NCBI RefSeq assembly: GCF_030811595.1
Contig: NZ_JAUSRB010000002.1
Coordinates: 3,286,001 to 3,350,000, forward strand
DNA from: Streptosporangium brasiliense
Lineage (GTDB): Bacteria > Actinomycetota > Actinomycetes > Streptosporangiales > Streptosporangiaceae
Direction of reading: 5' to 3'
Length of the DNA stretch: 64,000 nt
Shown: positions 7,882 to 16,776 of the stretch, piece after piece
Layout of the letters: the number at the start of each line of letters is the position of its first letter
Position numbering within the stretch: the first letter of the stretch is position 1
The notes under the pieces: generated by a model
Database searches by the model: none
The model's input: only the letters and a program-made list of their open reading frames with translations
Told to the model about the DNA's origin: nothing
Translations under genes and position numbers: made by a program

Positions 7882-9621
7882 TCAGTTGTTGGTGGAACGG
7901 GCCTTGAACAGGGCCCGCTTGGCGGCCTTGCCCACCTGCTTGTCCGGGTGGGCCTTGCCGATCGCCTCCAGCAGCTCCTCCAGGTGCGGGTGGGGCACCT
8001 TCCAGATCACGTCGAGGAGGTTGATCAGTTTCGGCACGTTGCCGATGTCGTCGAGGCTGCTGACGAACTCCGGCCGGCCGAGACCGGCGGAGATGGTCAG
8101 CATGTCGAGGATCAGCCAGTGGGTGTCGGCCTGGGTGGGTGGGGGAGCGTCGTCGACGCCGAGTTGGGCCAGGTGGGTGGCCGCGTAGGGGCGCAGGGAC
8201 GGCTCGTCGAGGGCGTCCTGCCACGCGGGCACGGCGACCTCGCCGAGCGAGCCGACCATGCTGGCCGCCTGGACCCGGACCAGGGCGTCCGCGTCGTCCT
8301 CGGCCGCGGCCTCCAGCAGCTCCTTGGCGGCCCGGTCGGGCTCGCGCAGCTCCATCCAGGCGGCGAACTCGGCGTCCGCCTCCTCCTCGGGCAGCTCCGC
8401 GCTGAAGGAGAGCAGGTCCAGGGCCGTCATCGCGTCGATGGCGGGCCGGGCGTCCAGCTCGATGTCGGCGTCGTCGGCCAGGTGGACCACGCCCTCCATG
8501 CCGAGCGGCGTCAGCCGTACCTGGTCGTGCTCGACCTCGACCATGCCGTAGCCGGCCAGCCAGTCGAGGACGGGGCTGAGCGGGTCGCCGTACTGGGCGG
8601 TGGCCGCGGCCCAGGCCTCGGCGCCCTGCTCGTCGTATTCGGCGGCGGCCTCGGCCAGCTCGGTGCGGAGCTCGGCCAGCGGCTTGGAGCCGGTCGCCAG
8701 GAGCACCCGGACCAGCAGCGCCCGGGTCAGCCCCGACAGGGCGATCGTGGCGTCCTCGTCCTCGAGCTCGGGGTCGCCGTAGTCGATCGAGTGCAGGCCG
8801 GCCATCCAGACGTCGAGGGCGTCGTCGTCCTCCTCGAAGGGCCAGTCGGCGGTGTCGGCGTCCGCGCTGACGGTGTCTTCGCCCTCGGGCTGGAGGAAGT
8901 CCAGGTCGATGGCGAGGTTCCAGATGTTCCAGAGCGCGGGCACCGAGTCGGCCAGCGACCTGTCGCCCCCCTTGGGCGCGGGCAGCCCCAGGGCGGCCAG
9001 GGCCTCGGTGATCTCGGCGTCGGTGAGCAGGCTCGTCTCGCCCACCCGGCGCTCGGACCCGACCCAGACCGCGAGGTCGCGCGCCTTGGCGATCAGCGGT
9101 GCGGCCCGGGTGGCCGCGGCCAGCTCGGCGTCGGGACGCAGCCGGATCGTCGGCAGCTCGGCGAGCTCGTCGGCGAACGGCTCGAAGTCGCCCAGCCCCT
9201 CGTCCTCCTCCTCGTCCTCCTCGTCCTCGTCGTCCTGCTCGGCGACGAGGTCCTCCATCGCGTCGACGAAGTCGTCCTCGAGGTCGTCGAGCTCGGCGAG
9301 CAGGTCCTTGAGCGAGGCGGAGCCCTTGGCGAGCCGGTCGGTCTCCGACAGGAAGGTCAGGTAGGCGCGGACCGCGGGCACCATGCCGTCGGCGGCGGCG
9401 TCCGGGTCCTCCACGACCTGGGGCATCCGGTCGAGCAGCACCGTGCGCAGATCGGCCCGCTTCCACCGGCCCACGTCGTCGGAGGCGATCAGCCGGTGCC
9501 ACAGGACCACCGAGCCGACCAGGTTGGCATCGCTGCCGGGTGCGTTCTCGCGCGCCCAGAGGATGAATTCTTGGAGCAGGGGACGCAGTTCAGCGGCGGC
9601 TGCCTCGATGCGATCTGTCAC
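7882..9621 (-). CDS. Large acidic actinobacterial protein of unknown function
   Basis: A 579-aa soluble, strongly acidic protein starting at GTG 9621. I do not recognise a defined family. Residues about 130-142 are almost only Asp and Glu. The rest is rich in Ala, Leu and Glu and predicted mainly helical. The last 90 residues (VWKVPHPHLEELLEAIGKAHPDKQ region) resemble HEAT-like helical repeats. No signal peptide, membrane helix or catalytic motif is seen. It converges on nothing and stands between the repeat region and ndgR. Codon use matches its neighbours, so it is a resident gene. Confidence 0.85.
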   Translation of the reverse strand: MTDRIEAAAAELRPLLQEFILWARENAPGSDANLVGSVVLWHRLIASDDVGRWKRADLRTVLLDRMPQVVEDPDAAADGMVPAVRAYLTFLSETDRLAKGSASLKDLLAELDDLEDDFVDAMEDLVAEQDDEDEEDEEEDEGLGDFEPFADELAELPTIRLRPDAELAAATRAAPLIAKARDLAVWVGSERRVGETSLLTDAEITEALAALGLPAPKGGDRSLADSVPALWNIWNLAIDLDFLQPEGEDTVSADADTADWPFEEDDDALDVWMAGLHSIDYGDPELEDEDATIALSGLTRALLVRVLLATGSKPLAELRTELAEAAAEYDEQGAEAWAAATAQYGDPLSPVLDWLAGYGMVEVEHDQVRLTPLGMEGVVHLADDADIELDARPAIDAMTALDLLSFSAELPEEEADAEFAAWMELREPDRAAKELLEAAAEDDADALVRVQAASMVGSLGEVAVPAWQDALDEPSLRPYAATHLAQLGVDDAPPPTQADTHWLILDMLTISAGLGRPEFVSSLDDIGNVPKLINLLDVIWKVPHPHLEELLEAIGKAHPDKQVGKAAKRALFKARSTNN

Positions 9622-9672
9622 CTACCCAGCCTAGGGGGCCGCAAGGGTGCTCGCCTCCCCATATCGCACGGT

Positions 9673-10389
9673 TCAGTTGGCCCGTCGCATCGTCTCGGTG
9701 ATCCGCTCGGCGGCGGTGACCACGGGGGCGGCGTGCAGCCTGCCGGGGGTGCGGGTGAGGCGCTCGATCGGGCCGGAGACCGAGACCGCGGCGACCACCT
9801 TGCCGCCCACGCCCCGGATCGGCGCCGAGACGCTGGCCACGCCCTGCTCGCGCTCGCCGACGCTGTGCGCCCAGCCCCGGCGCCGGACGCTCGCCAGCGT
9901 GGCCGCGGTGAACTTGGCCCCGCGCAGGCCCCGGTGGAGGCGGTCCGGTTCCTCCCAGGCGAGCAGGATCTGGGCGGCCGACCCGGCGAGCATCGGCAGC
10001 GCGGCGCCGACCGGAACGGTGTCGCGCAGCCCGCTGGAGCGCTCGGCGGCCGCCACGCACACGCGCTCGTCGCCCTGGCGCCGGTAAAGCTGCGCGCTCT
10101 CCCCGGTGAGGTCGCGCAGCTGGATCAGCACCGGCGAGGCGACGGCCAGCAGCCGGTCCTCCCCGGCGGCCGTGGACAGCTCCGACAGGCGAGGACCCAG
10201 CACGAACCGGCCCTGCGTGTCGCGGGAGACGATGCGGTGGTGCTCCAGCGCGACGGCGAGCCGATGGGCGGTGGGGCGTGCCAGACCGGTGGCCTGGACG
10301 AGCTGTGCGAGGGACGCCGGACCGGCTTCGAGGGCATTGAGCACGAGCACGGCCTTGTCGAGTACGCCGACTCCGCTAGAGTTGTCCAT
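9673..10389 (-). CDS. ndgR: IclR family regulator NdgR
   Basis: A 238-aa IclR-type regulator. The N-terminus MDNSSGVGVLDKAVLVLNAL, the HTH around residues 20-60 (LAQLVQATGLARPTAHRLAV), and the divergent leuCD identify it as NdgR, which controls leucine and other amino-acid genes and antibiotic production in Streptomyces. The C-terminal effector-binding domain covers about residues 75-238 (YRRQGDERVCVAAAE ... ISAPIRG-like SVSAPIRG). ATG 10389 gives the family N-terminus; the much longer open frame through leuC on this strand is a shadow. It is divergent from leuC with 69 bp between the starts, so it probably regulates both itself and leuCD. Confidence 0.95.
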   Translation of the reverse strand: MDNSSGVGVLDKAVLVLNALEAGPASLAQLVQATGLARPTAHRLAVALEHHRIVSRDTQGRFVLGPRLSELSTAAGEDRLLAVASPVLIQLRDLTGESAQLYRRQGDERVCVAAAERSSGLRDTVPVGAALPMLAGSAAQILLAWEEPDRLHRGLRGAKFTAATLASVRRRGWAHSVGEREQGVASVSAPIRGVGGKVVAAVSVSGPIERLTRTPGRLHAAPVVTAAERITETMRRAN

Positions 10390-10458
10390 ACACCGATACT
10401 GCCGTCTCGACATATGAGAAAGCAAGTGGGGTGCGGAAAGCGATCGCAAGGAGGCGAC
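10390..10458. promoter_or_regulatory. Divergent ndgR/leuC control region
   Basis: The 69-bp gap must hold both promoters. It has an imperfect inverted element TCTCGACATATGAGA, and AAGGAGG (10448-10454) is the leuC ribosome site. NdgR is known to act here in Streptomyces; the exact operator in this sequence is my inference. Confidence 0.5.
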
Positions 10459-11838
<1,380 letters not shown>

Positions 11839-11850
11839 GAGATCCCGATC

Positions 11851-12438
11851 ATGGAAGCTTTCACCACTCACACCGGCCGGGCCGTGCCGCTGCGCCGCAG
11901 CAACGTGGACACCGACCAGATCATCCCCGCGGTCTGGCTCAAGCAGGTCAGCCGGACCGGATTCGAGAAGGGCCTGTTCTCCGCCTGGCGCGAGGACCCG
12001 TCCTTCGTCCTGAACGACCCCGCCCACGAGGGCGCCTCGATCCTCGTCTCCGGGCCCGACTTCGGCACCGGCTCCTCGCGCGAGCACGCGGTCTGGGCCC
12101 TGCAGCAATACGGTTTCCGCGCCGTGATCGCGGCCCGTTTCGGCGATATCTTCCGTAATAATTCCACCAAGATGGGCTTGCTGCCCGTTGTCCTGCCGGC
12201 CGCCACGGTCGAGGCCCTGCAGGCCGCCGTCGAGGCCGATCCCGCCCTGGAAATCACGGTTGACCTGGGGGAACGCCAGGTCCGCTGGGCCGGGGAGATC
12301 GCCGGGTTCGAAATCGACGACTACACCCGCTGGCGTCTGATGGAGGGATTGGACGACATCGGGCTGACCCTGCGTAATGCCGATGACGTCGCGGCATACG
12401 AGAATAGGCGGCAGCCATGGCTGCCGACGACCGTCTGA
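11851..12438 (+). CDS. leuD: 3-isopropylmalate dehydratase small subunit LeuD
   Basis: A 195-aa small (swivel) subunit of isopropylmalate isomerase and partner of LeuC. The family signatures DTDQIIPA, SGPDFGTGSSREHA and FRAVIAARFGDIFRNNS are present, and the length is normal. It starts 12 bp after leuC with GGAGATC upstream. Its last 22 bp overlap the start of the next small gene, so translation of the two is probably coupled. Confidence 0.98.
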   Translation: MEAFTTHTGRAVPLRRSNVDTDQIIPAVWLKQVSRTGFEKGLFSAWREDPSFVLNDPAHEGASILVSGPDFGTGSSREHAVWALQQYGFRAVIAARFGDIFRNNSTKMGLLPVVLPAATVEALQAAVEADPALEITVDLGERQVRWAGEIAGFEIDDYTRWRLMEGLDDIGLTLRNADDVAAYENRRQPWLPTTV

Positions 12439-12671
12439 CGCGTTCAGAGAACGAGCTGGCGTGGCGGCTGCGCGATGCGCACCGCCGCGTCCGCGTGCTG
12501 CCCGTTCCCCTTGATCAGAGGGAGCGCCTGAGCAGGCGCCTGCTCTCCATCTGTGACGTGGCCAAACGTGATCTCAGCCATGCAGCGGGGCGTCTTGATT
12601 TATTCCTTCTAGACCTTGATGCTCTGGTTTCAGATACGCCGAGTGCTGGAAACATTGCGGAAGGTGATTGA
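12417..12671 (+). CDS. Small protein of unknown function overlapping leuD
   Basis: An 84-aa charged protein (MAADDRLTRSENELAWRLRDAHRRV...), mostly helical, with no motif I recognise and no secretion signal. The ATG at 12417 lies inside the last codons of leuD in another frame (22-bp overlap), which suggests translational coupling. It sits between leuD and hup, where I recall actinobacteria often carrying a small conserved gene. The upstream part has Arg/Asp/Glu composition unlike random high-GC frames. The A/T-rich third-position stretch near the end (12600-12665) is a little unusual. Confidence 0.7.
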   Translation: MAADDRLTRSENELAWRLRDAHRRVRVLPVPLDQRERLSRRLLSICDVAKRDLSHAAGRLDLFLLDLDALVSDTPSAGNIAEGD

Positions 12672-12813
12672 GTCGCGCGGCTCCGTCCCCTAATTTCAAG
12701 CGGGCAAGGGGTTTCTCGTTCAGTTGGGACCCCGTGCCGTGACAAATCGGGTGAGACGGGTTTTCTGCCTCATGACCCACTCCCAGACATCGGTAACAGG
12801 GGGAGCAACCTTT

Positions 12814-13113
12814 ATGAACAAGAAGGAACTCGTCGACGCGATCGCGGATCGGGTGGGCGACAAGAAGACAGCCACCGAGGCCGTCAACGCGGTGCTCGAC
12901 GCCATTCAGAAGGCCGTCGCCGGCGGGGACAAGGTCTCCATCACCGGCTTCGGCGCCTTCGAGATGGTGCACAAGCCGGCTCGCACGGCCCGTAACCCTT
13001 CGACCGGCGCCGAGATCAAGGTCGCCGAGAGCTGGGGTCCGAAGTTCCGTCCCGGCTCGGACTTCAAGGAGCTCGTCAACGTGGAGGGAAAGAAGGCCGC
13101 GAAGAAAAAGTAG
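12814..13113 (+). CDS. hup: HU family DNA-binding protein
   Basis: A 99-aa nucleoid protein of the short HupA type in actinobacteria. It begins MNKKELVDAIADRVGDKKTA and has the DNA-binding arm GFGAFEMVHKPARTARNPSTG; the C-terminus ends KKAAKKK. It bends and compacts DNA as a dimer. ATG 12814 is preceded by GGGGGAG. An open frame extends upstream to 12724 but adds no HU sequence. The gene is probably transcribed on its own and ends in a hairpin at 13129-13157. Confidence 0.97.
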   Translation: MNKKELVDAIADRVGDKKTATEAVNAVLDAIQKAVAGGDKVSITGFGAFEMVHKPARTARNPSTGAEIKVAESWGPKFRPGSDFKELVNVEGKKAAKKK

Positions 13114-13128
13114 GGCCTCACGCGGACG

Positions 13129-13157
13129 GCCCGGATCCCCGCCGAGGGGATCCGGGC
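13129..13157. terminator. Hairpin terminator after hup
   Basis: GCCCGGATCCCC (13129-13140), loop GCCGA, then GGGGATCCGGGC (13146-13157): a perfect 12-bp stem. It starts 15 bp after the HU stop. The flanking GGAC/GTCC can extend it with a bulge. Confidence 0.8.
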
Positions 13158-13184
13158 GTCCGGCTGTCCGGGACGGGGCGGCCG

Positions 13185-13275
13185 CCGCCGGGTGACGAGG
13201 GGCACCCGGTCCGACGGGGACGGGCGCGGGGGCGTCCGGCCGTCAAGGGCGGGTGACGAGGGGCGCCCGGCCGTC
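13185..13275. repeat. Direct repeats between hup and the cold-shock-like gene
   Basis: GGGTGACGAGGGGCACCCGG (13190-13209) recurs as GGGTGACGAGGGGCGCCCGG (13251-13270), and CGGCCGTCAAGGG/CGGCCGTCAGGG also recur. This gives about one and a half copies of a 61-bp unit in an otherwise empty gap. Confidence 0.6.
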
Positions 13276-13498
13276 AGGGACGGGGGTCCGCGCTCCGGTC
13301 CGGCAGGGGGAAGGTCGAGAGCGTGACGTAGGTGATCCGGCCGTCGTCCATGACGATGTTCACCCGCTGTCCTGGACGGAGCAGCCGCAGCGGCCCGGCG
13401 TCGAAGGCCGCCGCGCCGAAGGGGACCTCGGTCCCGTCGTCCAGGAACACCGACCCCGACCGGGTCGTCGCGTCAAAGGTCCGCACCGTCGCCTGCAC
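13274..13498 (-). CDS. Small cold-shock-domain-like protein
   Basis: A 74-aa protein reading VQATVRTFDATTRSGSVFLD then a beta-rich chain (GTEVPFGAAAFDAG, LLRPGQRVNIVMD). The pattern resembles a diverged cold-shock/OB-fold domain, without the RNP1 aromatic motif (KGFGFI). GTG 13498 is preferred because it lies just after the TetR stop with GGAAGAG upstream; starts further upstream would overlap TetR. Translation is probably coupled to the TetR gene. Nucleic-acid binding is plausible but not shown. Confidence 0.7.
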   Translation of the reverse strand: MQATVRTFDATTRSGSVFLDDGTEVPFGAAAFDAGPLRLLRPGQRVNIVMDDGRITYVTLSTFPLPDRSADPRP

Positions 13499-13502
13499 GC
13501 GA

Positions 13503-14318
13503 TCAGCGTAGCTCTTCCAGCGCGGCGCGCTCACCGTGGCCGGCGTCACCCCGCCCGTCCGCCGGTTCCGGCCCGCCGGAGGGTCCTGAGCCTCCGGCCT
13601 GCCGGGCCTCCTCGGCGATGGAGGCCAGGCCGCGGACGATGATCTCCATGCCCAGCTCGAACCGGTCGTCGTTGGACTTGTCCATCAGGAAGTCCGAGAG
13701 GGCGACCAGGTTGGGGAACCGGTCGGCCGGCAGATCCTTGAAATACTGGTTCATGATGGTCTGGAGCTCTGTCCAGGTGCCCTCCTCCGCCTCGCGGCGG
13801 CGGTCCTCCCACATGTTCTCCTCGTAGGCGAAGCCGTCGATGAAGGTGGAGATCACGTCGCCGGCGGCTCCGGCCACCCGGTCGGGGAGCCCCGCCGCGC
13901 GGAAGACGCCCAGGAGGCGGTCCACCTGCGGCAGCACCTCGGGATTGAACGGCACGCTTCTCATGGAGATCCGGGCCAGGTCGCGGTGCTCCCGCAGCCT
14001 GGCCCGGCTGCTCCTGGCGAAGTCCATGATCTGCTCACGCCAGCGGGCGGGATCGGCGTCGGGCAGGGTCCAGCCGCGGAACATCCGGATGTACATCAGC
14101 TCGAACAGCTCGTCCTTGCTGCTCACGTGGGCGTAGAGAGCCGAGACCGCGACGCCGAGCTCGGCCGCGACCTGGCGCATGCTCAGCCTGTCGTAGCCTT
14201 CGCGGTCGAGCACCGCGTAGGCGGCGTCGACGATCCGGTCGCGGGTGAGCGGGATCCGGACGCGAGGCGTCCTGCGACGGGACCGCTCCCAGGGCAGCGC
14301 GGGCAACTCGTCACTCAT
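13503..14318 (-). CDS. TetR family transcriptional regulator
   Basis: A 271-aa repressor with an N-terminal HTH at about residues 20-70 (TRDRIVDAAYAVLDREG, then SMRQVAAELGVAVSALYAHVSSKDEL). The TetR_C ligand domain follows. The start is ATG 14318 (MSDELPALPWE); the longer frame to 14465 reads through the operator region and is rejected. It is divergent from the DHA2 exporter at 14526. The gap holds four copies of a WGAACnnnGYTCA palindrome, so this protein very likely represses the exporter and itself and is released by a toxic ligand. Confidence 0.93.
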   Translation of the reverse strand: MSDELPALPWERSRRRTPRVRIPLTRDRIVDAAYAVLDREGYDRLSMRQVAAELGVAVSALYAHVSSKDELFELMYIRMFRGWTLPDADPARWREQIMDFARSSRARLREHRDLARISMRSVPFNPEVLPQVDRLLGVFRAAGLPDRVAGAAGDVISTFIDGFAYEENMWEDRRREAEEGTWTELQTIMNQYFKDLPADRFPNLVALSDFLMDKSNDDRFELGMEIIVRGLASIAEEARQAGGSGPSGGPEPADGRGDAGHGERAALEELR

Positions 14319-14339
14319 GGCGCCAGTGTAACGCTCAAG

Positions 14340-14352
14340 TGAACAACGCTCA
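14340..14352. promoter_or_regulatory. TetR-type operator copy 1
   Basis: TGAACAACGCTCA: copy 1 of a 13-bp imperfect palindrome WGAACnnnGYTCA. It lies 22 bp from the tetR start codon, covering its promoter. Confidence 0.6.
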
Positions 14353-14373
14353 CTGAGTCGAACGGCGCTCACC

Positions 14374-14418
14374 TTCACGATATATCTTGATCTGCGGTTG
14401 CATGAGATATATCGTGAA
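14374..14418. promoter_or_regulatory. 14-bp perfect inverted repeat with 17-nt spacer
   Basis: TTCACGATATATCT (14374-14387) and AGATATATCGTGAA (14405-14418) are exact reverse complements. It sits between the divergent tetR and exporter genes and is unrelated to the GAAC palindromes. CGATATATC-type elements are known near PadR-like and other drug-efflux regulators. The factor here is unknown; it could equally be a cruciform or RNA hairpin. Confidence 0.6.
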
Positions 14419-14433
14419 CACCGCACGCCTTGA

Positions 14434-14484
14434 AGAACACTGTTCATGATAAGAACGTTGCTCAATTATGGTGAACATCGTTCA
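14434..14484. promoter_or_regulatory. TetR-type operator copies 2-4 upstream of exporter
   Basis: Three more 13-bp palindromes: AGAACACTGTTCA (14434-14446), AGAACGTTGCTCA (14452-14464) and TGAACATCGTTCA (14472-14484, perfect). Their centres are 18 and 20 bp apart, nearly two helical turns each, as expected for side-by-side repressor dimers. They lie 42-92 bp before the exporter start. Confidence 0.65.
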
Positions 14485-14525
14485 TCGGTGGTGGACATCC
14501 CCCGCAGACATATGAGGAGCCTCAA

Positions 14526-15983
14526 TTGGCCACAGACATGACAACCCCGGTCATAGCGGCCGTCGAGCCACCCGCCTACCGATGGCGCTGGGTCGCCCTG
14601 TCCGTGATCCTCGCCGCCGAGGTGATGGACCTCCTGGACGCCATGGTCACCAACATCGCCTCGCCCACGATCCAGGCCGAGATCGGCGGCACCGCCGCCA
14701 CGATCCAGTGGCTCGGCGCCGCCTACACCCTGTCCATGGCCGTGGGCCTGATCACCGGTGGCCGGCTGGGCGACATCTTCGGCCGTAAGCGGATGTTCCT
14801 CATCGGCGCGGCCGGGTTCACCCTGGGCTCCCTGCTGTGCGCCCTCGCGCAGTCTCCCGAACTGCTCGTCGGCGCGCGGGTCGTGCAGGGCCTGTTCGGC
14901 GCGGTCATGCTGCCGCAGGGGCTGGGCCTGATCAAGGAGATGTTCCCGCCGAAGGAGGTGGGCGCGGCCTTCGGCATGTTCGGGCCGGTCATGGGCCTGT
15001 CCTCGGTGGGCGGGCCGATCCTGGCCGGATGGCTGATCGACGCCGACTTCTTCGGCACCGGCTGGCGCATGATCTTCCTGATCAACCTGCCGCTCGGCCT
15101 GGCCGCCCTCGCCGCCGGGCTGCGCTTCCTGCCCGAGTCACGCTCCCCGCACCCGCTCAGGCTCGACGTCCCCGGTGTGATCCTGGCCTCGGCCGCCGGC
15201 CTGCTCCTGGTCTTCCCGCTCGTCCAGGGCCGGGAGGAGGGCTGGCCCGCCTGGTCCTTCGTCATGATCGGCGCCTCGGTCGTGGTCTTCGCGGTCTTCG
15301 GCTGGTTCGAGTCCCGCAAGAGCCGGATGGGCGGCGACCCGCTGGTCGTGCCCAGTCTCTTCCGTAAGCGGGCCTTCACCGGCGGTCTGCTGACCGGCCT
15401 GGTCTTCTTCTCCGCCATGTCGGGCTTCACGCTGGTGTTCAACCTCTACACGCAGATCGGCCTCGGATACTCCACGCTCAAGGCCGCTCTCGTGATGATC
15501 CCCTGGTCGCTGGCCATGGTCGCCGGCTTCGGGCTGGCCCAGGCGGTGTCGAGGTTCGGCCGCAAGGTCCTGCAGGGCGGCGTCCTCATCATGGCGCTCG
15601 GCACACTCGGCGTCCTGCTGACGATCACCCTGGCCGGGGCGACGGTGACCGCCTGGCAGTTCGTCCCCGCCCTGGCGGTGACCGGCATCGGCATGGGCCT
15701 GCTGATGGCGCCCTTCTTCGACATCGTGCTGGCCGGGGTCGAGCAGCACGAGACCGGCTCGGCCTCCGGCACGATGACCGCCGTCCAGCAGCTCGGCGGC
15801 GCCTTCGGCGTCGCGCTGCTCGGCACGGTCTTCTTCGACCTGGTGGCCGGGGGGCCGCACCCCGACATCGCCGGGGCGATGCGGGTGGTGCTGTGGGTGG
15901 TGGCCGGCATGCTCCTGCTGACCTTCCTCACGGCCTTCCTACTGCCGAGGAAGGCCCGCGAGGAGGCGCACGCGGGGCACTGA
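14526..15983 (+). CDS. MFS transporter, DHA2 (14-TMS) family
   Basis: A 485-aa multidrug exporter. The family marks are LLDAMVTNIASPTIQ in helix 1, GRLGDIFGRKRMF in the loop between helices 2 and 3, and GxxxGPxxGG-like SSVGGPILAGW in helix 5. The length fits 14 TMS. The TTG at 14526 is chosen because GAGGAG lies 7 nt upstream; ATG 14538 is the alternative. It is divergent from and probably repressed by the TetR protein. A 33-bp tandem duplication spans the stop codon (15968-16030). The substrate is not predictable. Confidence 0.94.
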   Translation: MATDMTTPVIAAVEPPAYRWRWVALSVILAAEVMDLLDAMVTNIASPTIQAEIGGTAATIQWLGAAYTLSMAVGLITGGRLGDIFGRKRMFLIGAAGFTLGSLLCALAQSPELLVGARVVQGLFGAVMLPQGLGLIKEMFPPKEVGAAFGMFGPVMGLSSVGGPILAGWLIDADFFGTGWRMIFLINLPLGLAALAAGLRFLPESRSPHPLRLDVPGVILASAAGLLLVFPLVQGREEGWPAWSFVMIGASVVVFAVFGWFESRKSRMGGDPLVVPSLFRKRAFTGGLLTGLVFFSAMSGFTLVFNLYTQIGLGYSTLKAALVMIPWSLAMVAGFGLAQAVSRFGRKVLQGGVLIMALGTLGVLLTITLAGATVTAWQFVPALAVTGIGMGLLMAPFFDIVLAGVEQHETGSASGTMTAVQQLGGAFGVALLGTVFFDLVAGGPHPDIAGAMRVVLWVVAGMLLLTFLTAFLLPRKAREEAHAGH

Positions 15984-16030
15984 CCGCCGCTGTCACACAT
16001 GCACGCGGGGCATTGACCGCCGCTGTCACA
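15968..16030. repeat. 33-bp tandem duplication across the exporter stop codon
   Basis: Bases 15968-15997 and 16001-16030 match at 29 of 30 positions. The repeat carries the last codons and stop of the exporter, so a second copy of that tail, including a stop, lies just downstream and reaches the last codons of cofC on the other strand. Confidence 0.8.
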
Positions 16031-16709
16031 TGGAGGGAGCCCCCCCGTCGGGAGGCTCCCTCCTGATCTTCTCCGCCATCGCCAGGGTGCGGGGGCCCAC
16101 GCCGAGAGCCAGGGCCGCCCGCAGGTCGTCGGGGGTGTCCACGTCCCGGCGGACCGAGTCGATCCCCTCCAGGCAGATCTCCTTCGCGCCGCGCCGCAGG
16201 TGACGGTCGCGCGACTCGCCGCCGAACCCCGGGGTGAACGGCACACCGGGCCGCACCCCGTAGAAGGTCGTGCCGACGTCGGCGGCGTCGGGCAGGAACG
16301 CCTGGTCGAACTCCGCCGCGGCGGCCAGCACGAGTGCCAGCTCCGCCGGGCGGAGCGCGGGGAGATCGGCCTGGAGCGCGCCGACGGCGCCGCCGGGCGC
16401 CAGCCGTACCGCCTCCTGGGCGCCGTGCCGCAGCGCCGCGTTCAGCCCCGCCTCGGGGTCGCCGACCACATGGGCCCCCACCCCGCCGAGGGCCTCGGCC
16501 GCCACCGGGTCGCCCGTCACCACCACGATCCGCGTGACGATCGGGCAGCTCAGCGCCGCTTCGACGGTGTCGCACGCGATCGCCACGGCCAGCGCGGCCC
16601 GGTGCGGGCCGGCCGCCTCCGACAGCCGGGTCTTGGCGGCGACCAGTGTCTTGACAGGGACGACCAAGGTCCAGCCGGAACTCTCCGAAGCAGGCATAGC
16701 CTTAAGCAT
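16026..16709 (-). CDS. cofC: 2-phospho-L-lactate guanylyltransferase CofC
   Basis: A 227-aa nucleotidyltransferase of coenzyme F420 synthesis. It activates 2-phospho-L-lactate (or phosphoenolpyruvate, in many bacteria) with GTP. The GT-A fold begins WTLVVPVKTLVAAKTRLSEA, the typical VPxKxxxxAKTRL signature. VVTGDP, LQADLPAL and VDTPDDL follow in the expected order. ATG 16709 has GAGG close upstream; ATG 16697 is possible. It is divergent from the acyltransferase. F420 use is consistent with the actinobacterial host and with PPOX-type proteins such as that at 4714. Confidence 0.93.
   Translation of the reverse strand: MLKAMPASESSGWTLVVPVKTLVAAKTRLSEAAGPHRAALAVAIACDTVEAALSCPIVTRIVVVTGDPVAAEALGGVGAHVVGDPEAGLNAALRHGAQEAVRLAPGGAVGALQADLPALRPAELALVLAAAAEFDQAFLPDAADVGTTFYGVRPGVPFTPGFGGESRDRHLRRGAKEICLEGIDSVRRDVDTPDDLRAALALGVGPRTLAMAEKIRREPPDGGAPSM
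16032..16063. terminator. Hairpin at the 3' end of cofC / after exporter
   Basis: GGAGGGAGCC (16032-16041) and GGCTCCCTCC (16054-16063) form a perfect 10-bp stem with a 12-nt loop. It lies within the last codons of cofC and can terminate exporter transcription coming from the left. Confidence 0.6.
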
Positions 16710-16776
16710 CCCGCCTCGACATCCCGCAGAGTCAACCGGGACACTTAGGGCGCATCCCGCTTACATGGAGGAGCTC

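Noticed and set aside
7684..10458. Open frame continuing 925 codons upstream of leuC
   Set aside because: It is a shadow of the acidic protein and ndgR on the other strand; leuC has its own strong ribosome site at 10448 and a normal length from 10459.
14374..14418. CRISPR-like repeat unit
   Set aside because: It is a single inverted repeat with no repeated spacer array.
13503..14465. Longer TetR start at 14465
   Set aside because: The extra 49 codons would translate the operator array and the 14-bp inverted repeat; ATG 14318 gives the usual short N-terminus before the HTH.
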